A stretch of DNA of 64,000 nucleotides from Chamaea fasciata (lineage: Eukaryota; Chordata; Aves; Passeriformes; Sylviidae), in NCBI GenBank assembly GCA_029207755.1, contig JARCOQ010000005.1:52169563-52233562 (forward strand), given 5' to 3'. Below are positions 57,801-64,000 of the stretch, piece after piece (the first letter of the stretch is position 1; every line of letters starts with the position of its first letter). The notes below the pieces were generated by a model. It was not told the DNA's origin and searched no databases. It worked only from the letters and a program-made list of their open reading frames with translations. A program made the translations under genes and the position numbers.

Positions 57801-60744
57801 AAGTAATTTTGATAATAGTAGTAGCAACAACAGCAAATGTAAGAGTCATAGAAATTATTGTGGTAGTTGTGGGATGATTTGAACCAAATTTGGAGAGAGT
57901 GAATTGCAATAAAAATTATTGCTTTAAGAGGAATTTGTTTCATGTATTGCTTTACACCTCTAGTGAAAAAAATAAAAAATTTAAAAAAATAAAAAAAGGA
58001 AAACAAACCCCTGCTTTTCTTTACCACTTTGAATTAAAAAACCTTAGCTTCTTATCTTGAATATTAATTTCATTCAAAGGGTTGCTGTGCTTTAACCGAA
58101 TATAATAAAAAATATTAAGCCACATTAGGTTTTATGAAGTCAGAGACAAAAGCTCATTAAAGATTAAATTCTGCTGGCAATCCATCATGCTGCCTTGAAG
58201 GTAGTTTTGAATTGAGGTATTAGGCTTTGGGAATACATCTTTCTACCCAATTCACACACTGTCATTCTTCAGCTCCCATAGGAGAGGTTATTAACATGTT
58301 CCCCTGATTACAGGAAGAACCAGGTGCCTTGACACCTCTTGAAACACCTCTCAATCATACTGGGAATGAAATCGCTTTAGAATCCATGACTTGGGGACCA
58401 TCAGTGCTTCAGCTCTTTCACTGCGAAACAGGACTGATTGCACACTGTTGAAGACAGCACCTAAACAGATAAAAGAGAAAGCTGGGGAAAGTTAAAATCA
58501 AAAACTCAACAACAACAACAAAAAAGGTTTTAAAAAAAGGAAGCAGAATGTGTGATTTGCCTGAGTTCAGAAGGAATGAAAAGCAGAACTGGGAATTGAA
58601 AGCAGATCTTCTGGTCTTAATTTTGAAAATATCTGTATCCAGCACTACCTTTCCCAAATGAAAATTGATAGAAAAGCAGCTGTTTGATTTAGTCTTCCTT
58701 CTAAGGAAGATCTCACTGCAAACAAGATGATAAAGTGAGGCAGGGTCTAATCAGGACTGAGACAAGGTCTGGCAGGACTATCTGTCTTGATGTTCCAAGA
58801 GATTTTCAAGGACTCAATGGGAGGCATTTTCTCCCCAGTCCAAGAGTCTGTCTCAAAATTAGCTTTGCCCAGCAGCTGTGGTAATTGGATAAAATAAATC
58901 CCTATGGGAGCTGTAAGAAATGTTCAAGCAGGTGGCAGGGAAAAATTTAGCTTTATATGTAGCTGGGCTTCAAAATCCATGCTAATCTTCACCCTCAACC
59001 CTTCCCCCTACAAAAATTAAGGAAAAACAAAATAAAAAGGTCGATGATAAATCAAGGTTAGGTTAAGAAAAACAACCATCCAAAACCATGGAGACTATAT
59101 CCACAATCAGTTAAAAGCAATCTGATTTTTGATAAGATTAGAACCATTCAACATAATAGCAAAGAGCCTCATGACAACGGAAGTCCTTAACTCCATTTAC
59201 GCTCCAGCAGAATTGCAAAATCAGTAATACTCTGGCCGTACCACAACAAAACCACCCCTGCCAATTCTTACCCAGCTGTGTCTGGAATAACCCAAGGTGC
59301 AGCCTGTCTCTGTGGGCAGTGAAACCACTGTGTAACTCAGAGCCCTTCCCAGCTGTGAGCACCCACTGCAGCTCCTGCAAACAGCCTGTGCAGTCACTCT
59401 GCTCTGGTGTCCAGACACGAACTCAAATCCTCCTGTCCTTCCACCTGAGCCTGTTTTTCCCAGGAGGACCATACTGTCACATCCTATTTTCATTACATCC
59501 TGTTCTTTTTTATTTTAATCACATAGAACGCATTGCTGGGTTTTTTCCCCTACATATTTAGAACCATTTTCAAGTGTGATTCTAGTTGTTTCCCTTTCTC
59601 ACATCACTATCTTTGACGATATTTGCCAGACTAAACACGCCTCCTAATCTGCAAGCTAAGGAGCTTCAGCAAGCTAAAGGCTACTGGTTCTCTGCATATT
59701 TAGATCCAAAAGATCTGTTACTGAGCTTCAAATTAACCACAGCAGGACAGAAAGACTTTGCCATGGAAAGGCAGACAACAAAGAGCACTGACAAAAAGAT
59801 ATTTCGTGGTAAGAGATTAATAGGCTCGGGTATTTACAGAAGAGAGACAGGGTGCCCAGCTTCAAGAGACAGTTTTTTCCTTTGAAAAAAATCTCAGATC
59901 TACTTCTAAATACAACCACTGACAACAGCACTAGCCTGCTGCCTTGCTACAGCACTGTGTTTGACATTTACTTTTCCATTGCTAAATGGGGATGAACGGG
60001 TATAGACCAACAGTGGTGGGTGGCTCTGTACCATGGTCAATTTGGAAAAATAAAAAAAGCAAAGGGTAACCAAGAGTAAAGGAAAAAAAAGAATATTTAA
60101 AAGTGCCTTTGAGATGAGACAGATGGAAGCATCCCCAGAGAAGCAGAGGAGAAAGCAGCACAGTTAAAACTGAAGCAGAGACTGAAGATTGCACTGCAAC
60201 CACTGTTACATTTCCTGATCACACGAGGGAAGGACAAACTGCTGTCAAAGAAACTGAATTTGATTTTTTGTGAAGAGATAGTAGGAACCACAAACCAGGC
60301 AGGTAACAAAAACACTGGGCTCTTACAGACATCAGCCCAGTGGAAGAGAGCTTCTATGAGACTTGACTTGGTACCTTGGGCTGGAGGTCAGAAATAGGTC
60401 CTGATCCCAACTCAAATGTCCCTTGAGGGATGACACACATCAGACTTCAGCTCTTTGCTTCATTTTGGTTATTTTCAGGCAAACTCTTTGGGGGCCAGTG
60501 ATATTTGTCACTCCACAGGCAGCACACCTCCAGTACAGAGCCAGAATATAACGACATTGTTGTCACACGAAAGTGATGAAATCCAAAGACAATAGGACAT
60601 TTAAAAAGCAGCAGATGGCTTGGTGACTAGAGGAAAATCCTAGAAACACTTTTTATTGAAGAGCAAGAAGAGTTGCTGCAGAAGAGCCATGGGAGAAAGC
60701 AACAAAGGCTGTAGGTGTTATCAGAGCACATCTTGTCTCCACAG
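54876..60744. other. Long noncoding stretch
   Basis: Holds the 175-codon open frame 55970-56497 without a recognisable domain (rejected), T/A runs at 55443-55458 and 57967-57996, and AT-rich motif-dense sequence at about 57060-57200 and 58080-58200 that resembles conserved noncoding DNA. Confidence 0.4.
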
Positions 60745-60923
60745 TGAGCTGCAGCACAGGAACAGGACAGGGCAGAAGACAGAAGGGAGTGGGCGGACTG
60801 TCAACACCAGCAAACACAATTTGCATAACGTGCAGCCTGATGTACTTGAAAATCACCTCTCCCTGTCAGGGGAAATGCCAGACATGCTCTCAGAAGAAAT
60901 TCTGATAAGCCTCCTTGACCTAG
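60745..60923 (+). CDS. Candidate internal coding exon, unknown gene
   Basis: This 179-base segment sits between an acceptor-like CTTGTCTCCACAG (ending at 60744) and a consensus donor AG|GTAAGC (at 60924). One frame is open throughout; it includes NLHNVQPDVLENHLSLSGEM and then PDMLSEEILISLLDL. The acidic, leucine-rich end looks protein-like, but I do not recognise the family and the frame continues a little past both splice sites by chance. The first base completes a codon and one base is left over at the end. Alternatives are a noncoding-RNA exon or coincidence. Confidence 0.25.
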
Positions 60924-62188
60924 GTAAGCATTTCATGCAAACTTCCCACACTGTTGTATGTGGTGGGTGCAAAATTCTTATACGATTTCTTCTTTTCTAG
61001 ATACATAGGCATTATCATTAGCCAGGTTTCCTTTGTCAACAGGTGTTGCTCAACTTCTCATAATTAAAAAAAAAAGGAAAATTTCCATTATTTTCCATCT
61101 ACTAATCTTCTTACGAAAGAAAATGAAAATGGCATGAGCAAACAAAACAGAACAAATACAGTGTAGAATATATGTATCAGTAATCTTCAGTTAGGTAAGG
61201 GAAAAAAGTAGATGACATATTCTGTATACTTATGCTGTAAGCTGCAGCCCTGTACAGGGCAATCCAAGCACACTCTTTAAAGGAGTTGAGTCAACCAGCC
61301 TGGTGCAAACGATGGGGTGATTCCCCTGCCAGCAGCAGAAGTGGAACCAGTTTGCTTTGAAATGTCCCTCCCTTCATTCAGGCCATGAGGGGATAAACTG
61401 CCTGAGCTGCCAGTGGTCTAAGTTTACAGCAGGTTAAACTCAGTGGTGGCAAGATCTTTTCCTTTTGCTTCTGGTGTGAACAATTACAGAGAAGCAGTTG
61501 TGTGAGGGGTGAGATAATCCACTGAGTTAGAGAGGGCGAGAGGTTAGAATCCCCATCAGAGTTGAAGAGGAGTTTCCTTGCTGCTCACAAGGAGAGGGGA
61601 AAGTTTTCTCCCAGCTCAGCATCAGCAGGAGCCTCCTAAACCTGCTCTTCATGAAAGCTTGCCATCTCTGTGCTCCATTACATGGGGCAAACAAACTCGA
61701 CATATTTTAAAAAACAAGAAGTTGCTCACAGTGTTTTCCAGAGCATTAATGTTAAATAAAATAAAGTATTTAACCCAAGGACTGTATGTCTTTCCTCTCA
61801 GGACTGTGCAGAGGCCCTGTGGGAGTGGAGGCTTTGTGCTCCCTCTCATCTCCAAGGGGCTGGGTGGTTATCGGGATTTGCTCTTTCTTGGTCACAGTGA
61901 CAGCAGCCCAGAGGAGGCACCCAGCCCACGTGGGAGCACATGCAGGTCAGACTGTGCTTCGCCCACACACTCAAACAAAACCTCTGTTTCGGGATTAATT
62001 ACTGAGGGGTTTGTGTTTCTTACAGAAAATCTGTGAACTTGCTTTCCCAGTAGCTTTAAAATCTCTGCACTCCTTAGGAGGCCTCAAGGGATATTCAGAC
62101 ATTCTTGTTATACTTTACCCAGTGCATCCACACTAGAATGTCCTATTTAAACTAAAAAAATGGCCATAACCTGCAGATACAGGCCAGG
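60924..62188. other. Noncoding stretch
   Basis: An A-run lies at 61066-61077. The open frame 61578-62036 (152 codons) has no known domain and does not continue the 60745-60923 reading frame through any obvious splice site. Confidence 0.4.
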
Positions 62189-62202
62189 AAAAAAAGAAAA
62201 AA

Positions 62203-62233
<31 letters not shown>

Positions 62234-62267
62234 GAAAAAAGAAAAAAAAAAAAAGAAAAAAAAAAAA
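62189..62267. repeat. A-rich tract with regular G interruptions
   Basis: Seventy-nine bases of A broken only by single G (for example A11-G-A6-G-A13-G). It is a poly(A) or (GAn) simple repeat. Confidence 0.95.
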
Positions 62268-64000
62268 GTAGTGCTGAAACCATCATTCTGAATAGCCTAT
62301 TGGCTAATGTCACAAAATGGTGGCATAGCATTTAGGCTGTCCTATTGAGGATGAAAAAATACAGAAGTCAGATAAAAATGCGATGAAAGTCATAGATTTA
62401 GAAAGCTTAGCTGTGCAGAAAGTCCTAATATCTCTAGTCCCTATATCACCTCCGTGTGAAGGAGGAAAAATTGACACATAGTGACACCCTGCATTCAGAA
62501 AAAGAGCTAAAATGTCCTAGCAGACAAGAATTTATATCACAGATTAGAGAAAAAATACGGAAAGGGTCAGGCTGTCAAGGAAGTTAAGTAAAACATCCTT
62601 TTGTGGAGACCAGATGGTCTCCTGTGCTACTGAATTTGGAAAGGCTGATTGGTGCACCATTACCAAGCTGAAAACTGGAAGTCTTGACAAACATTTGAAT
62701 GTCTTCTACCTTTCCTAGTTATTATAATTTTAGAGTTCATGCATCTAGCTCAGAGAGGACAAGGGTTGTCTTTTTTCTAATTTCTCTTCTTCCCCTTCTC
62801 CCCCCACCTTTTTAATAGTTTCTTTCTAGCTAGATTGAACCAGTTTTAATACCATGATCAGATGTTCACTCCTTCAGGGGGAGGTTCCTATCTTAAATAA
62901 GGTATCCAAATGCTGAAATGAATTGACAGAGAGAACCAGTCTGTGGGGTCCTCCCATATATAAGAGATTTGGTAGATTGTACTTTTGGTTATTAAATCTA
63001 CCTGACTGTTGAACAAAATGGTTTGGTTTAAAAATTAGCACACAGCCTTCAGCATCTTGTACGTGTCAAGGTCTTTTTTTTTTTTTTTTTTTTATTTTTC
63101 CCAAAATCAGTTTTCTTTCCACACCAAGCATGTGGGAATTCCCCCTCATCACTCCCATAATTCTCTGATATTATTACAGTATTGGAATACAATGGCATGT
63201 AGAAATCACAGCTTCAATCAGGGCCTCAGTGCAGCAATCACAACAATCCACAAAGTTAAAAATATTCCTTGCTATAGTCTAAATATAGGAAAGCAGGAAA
63301 GCATAAATAAATCATCTCATTTTGTAGCCAGGGAAGCAAAGCTCCAGGACATGCAGAAGCAGCCCCCTGGAGCAACTTAACATTTTCAAGAGTCTTCAAA
63401 CAGGACTTGGTGCTACATGACAAAACATCCAAAGATTGCAGTTCAATTTTCAGACATTTCTGACCCACCTGAACTGCACTTACTCAGAGGGTTCCTGAGC
63501 TGAGCACCACATTATGCACCTTTTTCTTCCTCAGACCTGTCCACTACAGCAACTTCAGAGTGGTTTCCCTAATGTTTGGCACACAGGTGCTATCATTGCA
63601 AAGACGAATAGATCCCATCTTCTGTAATGGCCCCCAGTGGCACATAAGAAATTAGAAGAAATAATAAAACTAATCTTACCTTAAATCTTTTTTCCTTCTG
63701 CTTTTCCCTTCTCATGTTCAACAAGTCAAGTCATCCAGGTTTTTCTATCGGTGCTCTGATCTTCAAGCCAGTATAACATCTATGCTTATTTCCCTTTCTA
63801 TCCCTATTTAACCAAGCAGTGAGAGATAGTTGACATTAATGTTTTTCTTTAGTCCTGTAGGTCTTAGTATCTTTGGAAGGTGTTAGATGGGCAATAGGAG
63901 CTCAACGTTTTTCCTTCTTAATGACACGGAGTTGATAAAAGATGGTGACTGATAAATAAATACAAGACAAAAATTCCTCCTCTTTTTATCAAGTAGGGGA
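62268..64000. other. Noncoding stretch to window end
   Basis: A T20 run lies at 63074-63093. No gene or mobile element was recognised in the last 1.7 kb. Confidence 0.45.

Noticed and set aside
1..64000. CRISPR array, bacterial operon, tRNA or rRNA gene
   Set aside because: No regularly spaced direct repeats with unique spacers, no operon-like gene packing, and no recognisable tRNA or rRNA sequence; all repeats are of vertebrate type.

Overview
The window is vertebrate nuclear DNA, almost certainly avian and probably from a songbird. The evidence is CR1-type LINE fragments with the bird-type 3' end, and solo LTRs with 5-bp target duplications that match ERVL-type families I recall from bird genomes. 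The background is mostly AT-rich and CpG-poor, with many short simple repeats. The species assignment is inference.

No complete protein-coding gene, rRNA or tRNA could be supported. Most open frames are short, start at random and lack recognisable domains; the longest lie in GC-rich CR1 copies. The region reads as a gene-poor intergenic or large-intron block. The most reliable annotations are mobile elements: a CR1 on the minus strand (about 7.9-8.55 kb) that still reads through its ORF2 C-terminus; two short antisense CR1 3' ends (17.1 and 51.0 kb); a 1.16-kb 5'-truncated CR1 on the plus strand with reverse-transcriptase remnants (49.5-50.7 kb); two solo LTRs with intact 5-bp duplications (29.16-29.71 and 40.78-41.47 kb); a third LTR-like block (about 31.73-32.22 kb); and an LTR tail fragment beside a G20 tract (44.4 kb).

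Tandem and low-complexity DNA includes a degenerate minisatellite of about 26 bp period (46.5-46.9 kb), several A-tracts of 37-49 bp, two poly-G runs, and an AATC tetranucleotide.

The best hints of host genes are a strong splice acceptor at 21,689 followed by 1.5 kb of UTR-like sequence ending in two AATAAA signals near 23.15-23.19 kb; a GC-rich acceptor-bounded open segment at 1,066-1,326; and an acceptor/donor-bounded segment at 60,745-60,923. These are low-confidence exon candidates of unknown identity. Two upstream segments (13,711-13,826 and 19,554-19,586) can be joined to the 21,690 exon in a consistent reading phase. The remainder holds regulatory-looking sequence: two palindromes built on ATTATGCA/TGCATAAT at 8.74-8.80 kb, a perfect 14-bp stem at 12.14 kb, and several AT-rich motif clusters that resemble conserved noncoding elements.
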